Positions 17,746 to 25,797 of a stretch of DNA of 34,210 nt are shown one piece after another (position 1 is the stretch's first letter; the number at the start of each line of letters is the position of its first letter). The position numbers were made by a program, and so were the translations under genes. The stretch comes from an uncultured Prevotellaceae bacterium. Its GTDB lineage: Bacteria > Bacteroidota > Bacteroidia > Bacteroidales > Bacteroidaceae. The stretch spans positions 1-34,210 of the forward strand of contig CAMNCV010000043.1 of assembly GCA_946534585.1 (NCBI GenBank). The letters run 5' to 3'. Under the pieces are notes generated by a model. That model had not been told where the DNA came from and made no database searches. It saw only the letters and a list, made by a program, of their open reading frames with translations.

Positions 17746-17806
17746 AATAAAAGTATGGTTACCACCTGATAGATTTCCCTAATCAAGTAGTAACCATACT
17801 TTTATT
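17746..17806. terminator. Bidirectional terminator, 17-bp perfect stem
   Basis: AATAAAAGTATGGTTAC (17746-17762) pairs perfectly with 17790-17806 around a 27-base loop that holds a further TGAT/ATCA pair. It lies between the convergent TSCPD and symporter genes, and the A/T-rich stem ends supply a U-run in either direction. Confidence 0.8.
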
Positions 17807-17849
17807 CACAGTAACCATATATCTATTCCTTACAATCTACCGCTTCTTC

Positions 17850-19235
17850 TTACCAGAAAGCTGACAGTAGCAGTATCGTAAGCAATATCGGAACCACGTA
17901 TTTCAGCATCACTATATATAGCGGCTTACGGCGGAAGTGATAACCGTTCAGGCGCATCTCGCCTACAAGCAGTTTGGGCTTCACCACCCATCCGATAAGT
18001 ATGCACGTACATATAGCAAGTATCGGCATCAAGATGTTGTTACTTACATAGTCAAAGATGTCAAGCAACTGTCCCACAGCACCATTTGGCAGGGTGTATT
18101 CAAAGTACAGCACATTGTAGCCCAGACATACCAGCACTGACCATACGAAACACGTAGCCGACATTATAACGACAGACTTCTTTCGGCTCCAGCCGAACTT
18201 ATCCATCATGCTCGCCACTATAGCCTCAAGTATCGACACGGCACTCGTAATTGCGGCAAACAACACCATGAGGAAGAACACCATGCCGATAACCATACCT
18301 ATGGCACCGAAGTCGTCAAACACCTTAGGCAATGCTATGAACATCAGTCCTGGGCCAGCCTTCATGCCCTCTGTACCCATAAATACATATACGGAAGGTA
18401 TTATCATAAGTCCTGCCAGTATGGCTATTATGGTATCGAATATCTCTATACGGTCAACGGCCTTTCCGAGGTTGACCGATTTCTTCATATACGACCCATA
18501 AGCCACCATGATACCCATGGCTATGGAGAGCGAATAGAATAACTGTCCCATGGCATCAAGCACTATAGTCATAAAGCGCTGCAGGGTCAGTCCATCAAAG
18601 TTTGGAAAGAAATACACCGCCGCACCTTCAAGGCCAGTACGAGTAACGCCGTTATTGTCAGTGTGGCTTATGAATAAGGAGTATATGCTGATAAATATCA
18701 CTATAATTACCAACATAGGCATGATGATGCGCGAATACTTCTCAATACCCTTTTCCACTCCACGATATACTATATAGAAGCATATAGCAGCGAAGATTGT
18801 CATCAGCACGAGCGGCTCCCAAACAGACGTTATGAAACCCGTGAAATAGCCATCATCGGTGGTCTCACGCCCACCCAGCGACAGATATGTGGCAAAGTAC
18901 TTCAAGACCCATCCTCCTATTACGCAGTAGTAGGGATAGATGATGTAAGGCACAAGGAATGCCATCCACCCGAGAAATGCCCAGCGTGGATTAAAAAACT
19001 TGTAGGCGGTTAGTGGTCCCTGCTGCGAACGTCGGCCTATGGCCACTTCGGTGATGAGCAGCGTAAAGCCGAATGTCACTGCAAGCACCACGTAGATGAG
19101 CAGGAACAGTCCACCGCCGTCGCGTGCGGCAAGATAAGGGAAACGCCAGATGTTGCCCAGTCCTACGGCTGAGCCTGCGGCAGCAAGCACGAAGCCCAGC
19201 GAACCGCTGAATGAATTGCGTGATGAATCTTTCAA
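17850..19235 (-). CDS. Sodium:neurotransmitter symporter family (NSS/SLC6, LeuT-like) transporter
   Basis: A 461-residue integral membrane protein with about 11-12 hydrophobic helices, a usual size for bacterial NSS members. The N-terminal SGSLGFVLAAAGSAVGLGNI followed by WRFPYLAARDGGG is the family signature in helix 1, where the unwound helix binds Na+ and substrate. Later helices show GQLFYSLSIAMGIMVAYGSY (helix 6 region) and FAAITSAVSILEAIVAS (helix 8, Na+ site Ser/Thr). These transporters import amino acids or related compounds using the sodium gradient. Substrate cannot be assigned from the sequence. It is transcribed alone. Confidence 0.93.
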   Translation of the reverse strand: MKDSSRNSFSGSLGFVLAAAGSAVGLGNIWRFPYLAARDGGGLFLLIYVVLAVTFGFTLLITEVAIGRRSQQGPLTAYKFFNPRWAFLGWMAFLVPYIIYPYYCVIGGWVLKYFATYLSLGGRETTDDGYFTGFITSVWEPLVLMTIFAAICFYIVYRGVEKGIEKYSRIIMPMLVIIVIFISIYSLFISHTDNNGVTRTGLEGAAVYFFPNFDGLTLQRFMTIVLDAMGQLFYSLSIAMGIMVAYGSYMKKSVNLGKAVDRIEIFDTIIAILAGLMIIPSVYVFMGTEGMKAGPGLMFIALPKVFDDFGAIGMVIGMVFFLMVLFAAITSAVSILEAIVASMMDKFGWSRKKSVVIMSATCFVWSVLVCLGYNVLYFEYTLPNGAVGQLLDIFDYVSNNILMPILAICTCILIGWVVKPKLLVGEMRLNGYHFRRKPLYIVMLKYVVPILLTILLLSAFW

Positions 19236-19308
19236 GGTATATATGTTTTTTAATTCTCTAATACTGCTTTACGTATTATTGAGGCGTGTTGTTTTTATTA
19301 TCTAAATG

Positions 19309-19316
19309 CAAAGTTA
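19309..19316 (-). promoter_or_regulatory. -7 element TAACTTTG for the symporter gene
   Basis: Minus-strand TAACTTTG (19316-19309) lies 73 bases before the symporter start. A TTTG at 19332-19329 is only 12 bases upstream, so the -33 match is poor. Confidence 0.45.
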
Positions 19317-19444
19317 CGAAAAAAAAAACAAATATCCTATTATTGTAGTTTAATTTTTAGAATTAACTTGTAAAAGTCCTTATCATTTTTTAAGGTATCA
19401 TAGTATCAATAAGGACATTCGATGATGTTTTGCGAGCGAGATAT

Positions 19445-19476
19445 TTTGCAGATGTTGCGGAAAATGTGTAACTTTG
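19445..19476 (+). promoter_or_regulatory. Bacteroidetes-type promoter for the adenylate-forming enzyme
   Basis: TTTG (19445-19448), 20 bases, TAACTTTG (19469-19476): an exact consensus match. It lies inside the longest possible open frame (ATG 19422), which shows that the real start must be further downstream. Confidence 0.75.
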
Positions 19477-19532
19477 CATTCCTTAAGGTGGGAATATATG
19501 GAACCATCAGGAACGAAACTACAGAGCATACG

Positions 19533-20717
19533 ATGACGATACTTGATTATATTCAACGACACGCTACAACTGCTCCGCAGCGCAACGCAATAATACTTTG
19601 TGCATCAGATGGCAGTCGGCAAACTATCTCTTATGCCTCGCTGCTCAACAGCATGAAGTGCTGCGAGCCTCTCCCCATTCCGCTGTTAGGCTCCCGTTGG
19701 GATGGCGACTTTACACTCTACACCACGGGCAGCACTGGTCGGCCGAAGGGTGTGGTGATAAGTCAGCGAGCGGTAATATGTAACAGTGAGAACCTGATAG
19801 AAGGGCATGGCTATACGCATGACACGAGGTTTGTCATTGCCGGACCTATGGACCATCTTGGTTGCTGGTCGAAACTGTTTCCAACGCTGATGATGGGTGG
19901 TATGTTGTATATTATGTCTGACGGTATGAAAGACATCAATGCCATACTTGACACCATAGAAGATGAAGGCAGTGGAGGCTTCGCCCTGTTCATGGTGCCA
20001 TCGGTCATAAGGATAATGCTCACCCAGGCAGCTGACCGCCTGAGCAAGCTTTCTAACAGGATTGACTTCATTGAGGCTGGCGGTGCACCGTTGCCACGCC
20101 CCGACATGCTCAGGCTCTGTGACTTGATGCCGCATACGCGACTGTATAACACCTACGCTTCTACGGAAACGGGCGTCGTATGTACGTACAACTACAATGA
20201 CGGGCGCTGCCTGAGTGGCTGTCTGGGCAGACCGCTGAAGCACTCACGGGTGTTCATCACCTCCGAGGGAACGATAGCTTGTCAGGGTGAGACGCTTATG
20301 AGCCGCTACGAGGGAGAACCGGAGCTGACTGCCGCAGTGATGAGGGAAGGCACCTTCTATACAGCTGATGGCGGATGGATTGACGATGAGGGGATGCTCC
20401 ATATCACCGGTCGCACTGACGACATAATAAACGTGGGCGGATTTAAACTCGCTCCGCAGGAAGTGGAAGAGGCCGCGCTGTCACATCCCTCGGTGAGGGA
20501 TTGCATCTGCATATCTCATGAGCACGCAGTGCTTGGCGAAGCCCCTGAACTGCTCCTTGTTCTTGACGACGGCCAGGAGTTCGACAAGCGTGGCTTAGCT
20601 CGCCACATAGCAGCGCAGGTAGAGCGATACAAGGTGCCGCTATACTACACCGTTACAGACGAGATACGCAAGACCCCCAACGGAAAACTCGACCGGAAAG
20701 CATATAGGCGGAGTTAA
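19533..20717 (+). CDS. Compact ANL-superfamily acyl-adenylate-forming ligase
   Basis: I place the start at ATG 19533 because a consensus promoter at 19445-19476 would start transcription near 19483; the upstream ATG at 19422 would not be transcribed. The 394-residue product has the ATP-binding loop YTTGSTGRPKG at residues 63-73, the YASTETG motif near 207, the GRTDDIINVGGFKLAP hinge near 292 and a C-terminal Lys motif TPNGKLDRK near 382. It should activate a carboxylic acid with ATP and pass it to CoA or a carrier. Normal family members are about 500-550 residues, with the loop at about 150-190. About 100 residues of the N-terminal subdomain are therefore missing, as in some short MenE-like enzymes. 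The substrate is not evident and no pathway genes adjoin it. Confidence 0.85.
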   Translation: MTILDYIQRHATTAPQRNAIILCASDGSRQTISYASLLNSMKCCEPLPIPLLGSRWDGDFTLYTTGSTGRPKGVVISQRAVICNSENLIEGHGYTHDTRFVIAGPMDHLGCWSKLFPTLMMGGMLYIMSDGMKDINAILDTIEDEGSGGFALFMVPSVIRIMLTQAADRLSKLSNRIDFIEAGGAPLPRPDMLRLCDLMPHTRLYNTYASTETGVVCTYNYNDGRCLSGCLGRPLKHSRVFITSEGTIACQGETLMSRYEGEPELTAAVMREGTFYTADGGWIDDEGMLHITGRTDDIINVGGFKLAPQEVEEAALSHPSVRDCICISHEHAVLGEAPELLLVLDDGQEFDKRGLARHIAAQVERYKVPLYYTVTDEIRKTPNGKLDRKAYRRS

Positions 20718-20769
20718 CGAAATCAGCGCCGGTTGGAAGAATAAAACCATCAGCGGCTTATTACATGAC

Positions 20770-20806
20770 AATCGGGTGCTGATTACCATGTAATCAGCAC
20801 CCGATT
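20770..20806. terminator. Bidirectional terminator, 16-bp perfect stem
   Basis: AATCGGGTGCTGATTA (20770-20785) pairs with TAATCAGCACCCGATT (20791-20806) around a 5-base loop. T-rich sequence follows on the plus strand. It separates the convergent ligase gene and the small minus-strand gene. Bases 20789-20806 recur exactly at 31301-31318. Confidence 0.85.
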
Positions 20807-20825
20807 TCTTATATCCTCATTAATT

Positions 20826-21044
20826 CTAATCATCCAACAAGCCCACAGCCCAGTTCTCTATGCCTTTGGCACGTGCAGGGCTGGTGCTGCCCTCTATCTC
20901 TTCTTCAAACTCGTCCTCATCATCCACCACTATCTTGACGCTTCTGCGCAACAAGTCATCAATGTTGCTGAGGATAATCATATAGACAGCAGGGGGCATG
21001 TATCTCTTTCTTATATATTCTTTCTTCTTCATAGGAACAATCAT
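20826..21044 (-). CDS. Small hypothetical protein downstream of the surface-protein operon
   Basis: Up to 72 residues from ATG 21044; ATG 21032 (MKKKEYIRKRYMPPA) is an equally good start. The N-terminus is basic with a K-EYI-----PP pattern, the middle is very acidic (VVDDEDEFEEEIEG) and the end reads ARAKGIENWAVGLLDD. I have no named family for it, but the layout (basic KEY start, Ser/Asp-rich middle, Ala-Lys-Gly then Trp and acidic end) is one I associate with short Prevotella hypothetical proteins. It follows the giant gene at 21210 on the same strand, separated by a 155-bp inverted-repeat element, so it may or may not share that transcript. Confidence 0.55.
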   Translation of the reverse strand: MIVPMKKKEYIRKRYMPPAVYMIILSNIDDLLRRSVKIVVDDEDEFEEEIEGSTSPARAKGIENWAVGLLDD

Positions 21045-21219
21045 TTTATTTAAGTTTCGTAAATACTCAACTTCTTGAGATTTTAGGAGTTAAGGAGTCA
21101 GAAGTAAGGAGTTAAGGAGTTAAGACAAATGTGTTGAAACTTTTTAGAGAAAGAACGTAATGTCTTAACTACTGATTTCTTAACTACTTAACTACATACG
21201 AAACTTGAGTCATTTTATT
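21041..21219. mobile_element. MITE-like element of inverted short-repeat arrays with terminal inverted repeats
   Basis: A 155-bp core is bounded by AAGTTTCGTA (21052-21061) and its reverse complement TACGAAACTT (21197-21206). Inside, an array of TTAAGGAG-type units (21082-21126) faces an inverted array of CTTAACTA-type units (21161-21195), with AGTTAAGACA/TGTCTTAACT pairing exactly. A 10-bp direct repeat, TCATTTTATT, lies 1 base outside the left end and 3 bases outside the right end (21041-21050 and 21210-21219). No transposase is encoded. The right-hand direct repeat contains the stop codon of the giant gene. Confidence 0.6.
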
Positions 21220-24200
21220 ATCAGTTTCTTTCCCTTGTAAATATACATACCGCCCTTAGAGGGTTTGCCTGAGAGTCTTCTGCCGTCGAGCGTGTGCCAT
21301 GAGTTATTCTGAATTATGAATTCTGCATTATGAATTATCTCCACTCCAGTGGTATAATCCACTATCTCGCCGTCGCCATAGTCTATGTAGAAGGATATTA
21401 TAGATTTGGCTCCCGCTGCATCATCCTCCACCGCCACGAGGTCATTGTTCAGTTGGAAGTAAGCCCTCTGTGCCCCTATCGTCATGGCACCGTTTGGCCA
21501 TGACAGTCGGTTGCCTGAGTTGATGTAGAGCTTTGTTGCATCGCCCTCAGCGCTTATCTCCACAGGAGCGAATGTTCCCTTGAAGGTCACGTCGCCATCG
21601 GTGCCGGTAAAACTATTGTCGGCAGTAGTCAGCGTCACACCCTGGAACTCCGGCTCCACAACGTCAGAGCCCGTGAAGCGTACTATGTAAGGCTTGCCTG
21701 CCTCAATGCTCGTTATGTCCTTGGCAAATGTCAACTTCAGACTTACGTCCTCCACCTCGGCACTCACAAGTTCCCTCACGTCCATGCCGCTGAGCGGTGT
21801 CTGGCTGATATCCGCTATGCTGAACGGCAGGCAGAGGGAGTTCCATGCCCCGTCACCGTAGATAGTACGCCCCGCCAGCGTCACATTATATGGAGTCGCA
21901 GCCTCTGCAGCAGTAGCTATGGCAAGGGTGTTGTCCTCGTCGTCGGCCAGCGAGAGTCTTGGGTACAGGTAGGCAAACTTCACTTTCAGACTGCTGCCCG
22001 TAGGTGTATCACTTCCACCAAGTGCTTTTGCCGTCATGGTTATAGGGATGAGGGTTGAGGGTTGAGGAATGAGAGTTTGTATATCATCCTCATTTACTGT
22101 CAGCACAGTGCTGAAGCCGCTTCCACCGTCCTCACACAGCAGGCTAAGTTCCGTGGCATACGTTCTCGTCAGTGGGTCGTAGAGCAGCATACTTGGTATC
22201 TGTGCCCACACGTCGGCTGCGCTGAGGTGGTCGGCATATACCGTCACTTCGGCATCCATCGTCTGCCGGTCAAGCGTCACGGTAGAGATGTCCTCGCTCA
22301 GTGCCGGGCTGACGTCTGTCAGTTTGTTGTCAGCGGCATAGAGAGTCTTCAGTGCCGCAAGTTTCTGTGCAAATGCGCCTATGTTGCCTTCCAGTTGGTT
22401 GGAGGAAATGTTCAGAGCGCGCAACTGTGAACCCTCCGCTGTAAACTCAGTACTAAGCTCTCCCGTCAGTTGGTTCTCGCTTATGTTCAGTGTCTCAAGG
22501 TTTGGAAGCGACAGCAGGGTGTAAGGGAAATTACCCGTCAGTCCGTTATTGCTCAGATTGATACTCACTACGTGGCCTCCAAGGATTGATACGCCAGGCA
22601 GTGTCTCCACGGTATGTCGCTCAGGGGTGAAGTCCCACTTGTTGGTCCATCCCTCGCCATTACCCATCTCCGCGTATGCCGCCTGGAGCAATTCCCAGTC
22701 TTCGTCAGTCATCTGCGGCATGTCAATCGTTGCCTTCAGATAGAAGAAGTTGTCGCTGTGCGTCGCTATCTCGCCGCTTTCCTCCACTTGACTGCCCGAT
22801 GTAGTGGCATAGAGATATGCATACTCATCCACTAACGTAGGGTGCGCCACGGGTGCGTAGGGGTTCACTATGCTACCGCCCACACTGCCCCACTCTATGC
22901 CGGTAACGCTATTCATGTCGGCTGCCACGAGCAGGTAGTAGTTGCCATACTGTTCCTCGGTCAGCGTCACTTCAGCCATGCCTTCATACTCCTCGCCGGC
23001 TGCCAGTGTCTTCACGTTGGCTTTTGTGGTGAGCAGCACGCAGTTGGTCTGATTGGTACCGCCATATACGTCGGGCACAAGCCACAGGCGGTCTTTCCAG
23101 TCAGCATCGGTATCGCCATTGCCGTCGTTGCGCACGGTCCAGCGAATGACGGCACTCTTGCCTGCCTCTAAACTGCCGTCAACGCTCACGGCAGTGACGT
23201 GCAGATCAGGTAGCATCTTAACCGTGAAGGACTGCACGTCGCTCTCTATCTGCTGCGTAGCGTTGCGTGCCACCACCTGCCACTTATACAGCTTGTTGTT
23301 CTGCAGGAAATTGCTTGATGTCACCGACAGTGTCGTGATGCCTTCCGCCAGCGGTGTGGCAGGGCGCTGGTTGGCAGCGTTCCACAGATATACGTCATAC
23401 ACAGCATTTTGTATGCTGTTCCACGTCAGCGTCACGGTGGTGCTTTCCACCTTTGAGTCATTGGCAGGCGACAGCTGCGTAAACTCACCGCTCAATACCG
23501 GCTTTACCGTTATGGTGTGGGTAAACTCACAGAAGGTTTCATCGCCCTTCTTACCTACTACATTATACATAATCTGCTCATCAGCCGCGCTCTCGCTAAC
23601 GATGGTCATAGTGCCGATGTTGCCTGTGCCTTCCGGCTCATAGCCGCTCAGCATCTCAAACGCTCCGACAGCAGTCCATGTAAAGGTGAGGTCGGGACTT
23701 ATCATGGTGAAGTCCACCTCCGTTGTCGCCTCGCCTGAGCGCACGGTCTGCTCCCCTGCACCGTCTATCTGCGTGGGGTCAAACCTAATGCCCCATAGCT
23801 TCAGCATCACCCCGTCGAGCTGGAGGTTCTGCCCCAAGGCGGCAAACAGTTCTGCCACCTCTGTGCTTATCACCTCGCCGTCGGTACCGAATCCCACGGT
23901 AGTCTCTCCAGTAGCCGTACCGTTACGGCGCAGCGTCAGCGTATAACCATTGTCAGCAAGTCGGTTCTTTATGGTGGTGAGTTGGGTTATTTCCTCGCTC
24001 GTCAGAGGAGAGCCGAAGGTCTCGCCCTCCTTCACCATCACTGTCACGTCGGATGCTATGGGCGATGCCGACATAAACTCAAGCAGGCTGCCCAGCGACG
24101 TGAAGTAGCGCACGCCTTTCTGCTCTGTGTCAAGAAACAGAGTGCCATCTACGCGCCATGAGGCTCTTTCATTGACATACACCGTCATCATCGACATATC

Positions 24201-25748
24201 GGTGCCTGTCTCTCCCCTCACGGTGAGCGTCACGTCATAGTAGCCCGGCGATGCATAGATGTGCATGGGGTCACGCTCTATTGACGATGTGCCGTCGCCG
24301 AAGTTCCATGTCCAGTCCAGCGCCTTGTCCGACGACTGGTTATTGAACTTGATGCGGTTCTGCAGCTTATCGAAGGTGAACGAGGCATACAGCCCGTCCT
24401 CCCTCATCTGCTCCACGTATATGTAACCGTCGCGCTTATTTAGCATCACCTTTGACTCATCGGCATTTATCTTCGCTGCGTTGGTCACGCTCACGGCATA
24501 GGTCTGATCGGTCTCAGCCTCAGCACTAACCACTACCGGCACTTCAAACAACTTACCGTTGGCACTGGTTATCGCCGTGCCTCCCGTTATGTCGAAGCGA
24601 TAGGCATTGCCCTCCAGTGGCGTCACGCTCAGGTTCTTTCCTGTCGCACGCTCAGCCAGTGCCGCGCCGTCGGGCTGCGCGCTGAAGCCTTCGGGGAATG
24701 TAAGCACCACGGTCATGTTGCCTATCTCGCTGGTGTTCTCCATATACACGGGGTAGCTCACCGTCTGTCCTGCCACGGCATTCACCGTCATGCCATACAC
24801 ATTGGCGGCGGCTGTAGTCACCGATGCCGGCTCGGCAGGGTTTGCCGGGTTGTAGTTGTAGATGAAGTTTGCCGTCAGCGTCAGGTCCTCTGTAGGCATC
24901 GTCAGGGTGTAGTTTGCATTAGTTGACACCACGTTGCCATCCTCGTCGGTCCAGTTCACGAAGGCATACCATTGGCTCGGATTGGCACGGAAGGTCTGGT
25001 TAGTGCCTTCCTCATACTCATTGCCGCTTGCCACGTTGAACGTGCCACCGCCTGCGGGACTGCTCAGCAGAAACACCTTGTGGTAGAGTCTCTGCACAGG
25101 TTCGGCGGGATTGCCCGGCTCATAGCTGAAGTTTGCCGTAAGGCTATTGCCCTCGTCCGCGCTCAGCATAGTATAGCTGTATGTGGCAGAGGTTGACACC
25201 TCTGCACCCGTGGCATCTGTCCAGTTTACGAAGCGGAAGTTGGATGCGGGGTTTGCCCTCACGCTTACCGCCTTGCCCACCTCGTAGGAATTGCCCGAGG
25301 CTATGCTGAACGAGCCACCTGCCGCCGGACTTGCCGTGAGGTACAGCGGTGCATACACGGGCTTCTCTGGTATGACGGCTTGTGCCGGCTCCCCGGGATT
25401 GCCAGGCGCGTAGAGGTAGTGGGCTGTGAGTTTCGCATTGTGCGACGGCATGGTATATTGAAACCTTGCCGTGGTAGATGTAACCTCACCATCCTCCGTC
25501 CAGTTTACGAACTGGAAGTTCGCTGCCACGTTGGCCTGCACCCAGAAGGTGGTGCCCTCTGTCTGCTGCGACGTAGCGGCAATGCTGAACGTACCGCCGC
25601 CCACGGGGTCGGCAGCAAGCTCCAGCGTATAGCTTCTGTATGCCGCACCAGGCTCCGCCGGGTTAGCCGGATTATATTGTCCCATCACGTTGATGCTCAT
25701 AGTGAGCATCAACATGAGGATTATATGTCTTATACATCTCATAGTCAT
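21210..25748 (-). CDS. Giant secreted protein: InlB-like repeats, PKD, CARDB, LRR and shared C-terminal module
   Basis: I prefer ATG 25748 (1512 residues), giving a compact signal peptide with a Leu/Met-rich core; a GTG at 25796 would add 16 residues and abut the upstream stop. Domains in order, by approximate residue: at least three divergent InlB-B-type repeats (30-315; TASPAGGGSF...FVNWTDE) joined by NPANPAEP linkers; a cohesin/Ig-like strand region (320-450); a PKD domain (DWTWNFGDGTSS); Ig-like segments; a CARDB-like domain (PDLHVTAVSVDG...NDGNGDTD); a short LRR block (NLETLNISENQLTGELS); the GRTIYGDGAWNSLCLPF module; and a WHTLDGRRLSGKPSKGGMYI tail with GKKLIIK. It is probably a surface adhesin. 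It lies 49 bases after the BspA-like gene, so the two are likely one operon. Confidence 0.9.
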   Translation of the reverse strand: MTMRCIRHIILMLMLTMSINVMGQYNPANPAEPGAAYRSYTLELAADPVGGGTFSIAATSQQTEGTTFWVQANVAANFQFVNWTEDGEVTSTTARFQYTMPSHNAKLTAHYLYAPGNPGEPAQAVIPEKPVYAPLYLTASPAAGGSFSIASGNSYEVGKAVSVRANPASNFRFVNWTDATGAEVSTSATYSYTMLSADEGNSLTANFSYEPGNPAEPVQRLYHKVFLLSSPAGGGTFNVASGNEYEEGTNQTFRANPSQWYAFVNWTDEDGNVVSTNANYTLTMPTEDLTLTANFIYNYNPANPAEPASVTTAAANVYGMTVNAVAGQTVSYPVYMENTSEIGNMTVVLTFPEGFSAQPDGAALAERATGKNLSVTPLEGNAYRFDITGGTAITSANGKLFEVPVVVSAEAETDQTYAVSVTNAAKINADESKVMLNKRDGYIYVEQMREDGLYASFTFDKLQNRIKFNNQSSDKALDWTWNFGDGTSSIERDPMHIYASPGYYDVTLTVRGETGTDMSMMTVYVNERASWRVDGTLFLDTEQKGVRYFTSLGSLLEFMSASPIASDVTVMVKEGETFGSPLTSEEITQLTTIKNRLADNGYTLTLRRNGTATGETTVGFGTDGEVISTEVAELFAALGQNLQLDGVMLKLWGIRFDPTQIDGAGEQTVRSGEATTEVDFTMISPDLTFTWTAVGAFEMLSGYEPEGTGNIGTMTIVSESAADEQIMYNVVGKKGDETFCEFTHTITVKPVLSGEFTQLSPANDSKVESTTVTLTWNSIQNAVYDVYLWNAANQRPATPLAEGITTLSVTSSNFLQNNKLYKWQVVARNATQQIESDVQSFTVKMLPDLHVTAVSVDGSLEAGKSAVIRWTVRNDGNGDTDADWKDRLWLVPDVYGGTNQTNCVLLTTKANVKTLAAGEEYEGMAEVTLTEEQYGNYYLLVAADMNSVTGIEWGSVGGSIVNPYAPVAHPTLVDEYAYLYATTSGSQVEESGEIATHSDNFFYLKATIDMPQMTDEDWELLQAAYAEMGNGEGWTNKWDFTPERHTVETLPGVSILGGHVVSINLSNNGLTGNFPYTLLSLPNLETLNISENQLTGELSTEFTAEGSQLRALNISSNQLEGNIGAFAQKLAALKTLYAADNKLTDVSPALSEDISTVTLDRQTMDAEVTVYADHLSAADVWAQIPSMLLYDPLTRTYATELSLLCEDGGSGFSTVLTVNEDDIQTLIPQPSTLIPITMTAKALGGSDTPTGSSLKVKFAYLYPRLSLADDEDNTLAIATAAEAATPYNVTLAGRTIYGDGAWNSLCLPFSIADISQTPLSGMDVRELVSAEVEDVSLKLTFAKDITSIEAGKPYIVRFTGSDVVEPEFQGVTLTTADNSFTGTDGDVTFKGTFAPVEISAEGDATKLYINSGNRLSWPNGAMTIGAQRAYFQLNNDLVAVEDDAAGAKSIISFYIDYGDGEIVDYTTGVEIIHNAEFIIQNNSWHTLDGRRLSGKPSKGGMYIYKGKKLIIK
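21306..21340. repeat. In-frame array of five 7-bp repeats (ATTATGA family)
   Basis: ATTCTGA, ATTATGA, ATTCTGC, ATTATGA and ATTATCT lie inside the giant coding region and encode a 7-residue periodic stretch (IIHNAEF IIQNNS). The array starts 6 bp from the Trp codon of the conserved WHT tail. It is the same repeat family as the hairpin between rpsL and rpsG. Confidence 0.88.
22044..22078. repeat. In-frame array of five 7-bp repeats (AGGGTTG family)
   Basis: AGGGATG, AGGGTTG, AGGGTTG, AGGAATG and AGAGTTT lie inside the giant coding region. On the minus strand they encode a linker TLIPQPS TLIPIT with 7-residue period, located between the LRR block and the shared C-terminal module. Confidence 0.85.
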
Positions 25749-25797
25749 CAATGGTTTAGAGATGATACTACTTTCTTTCTTAACAACGGATTTCACG

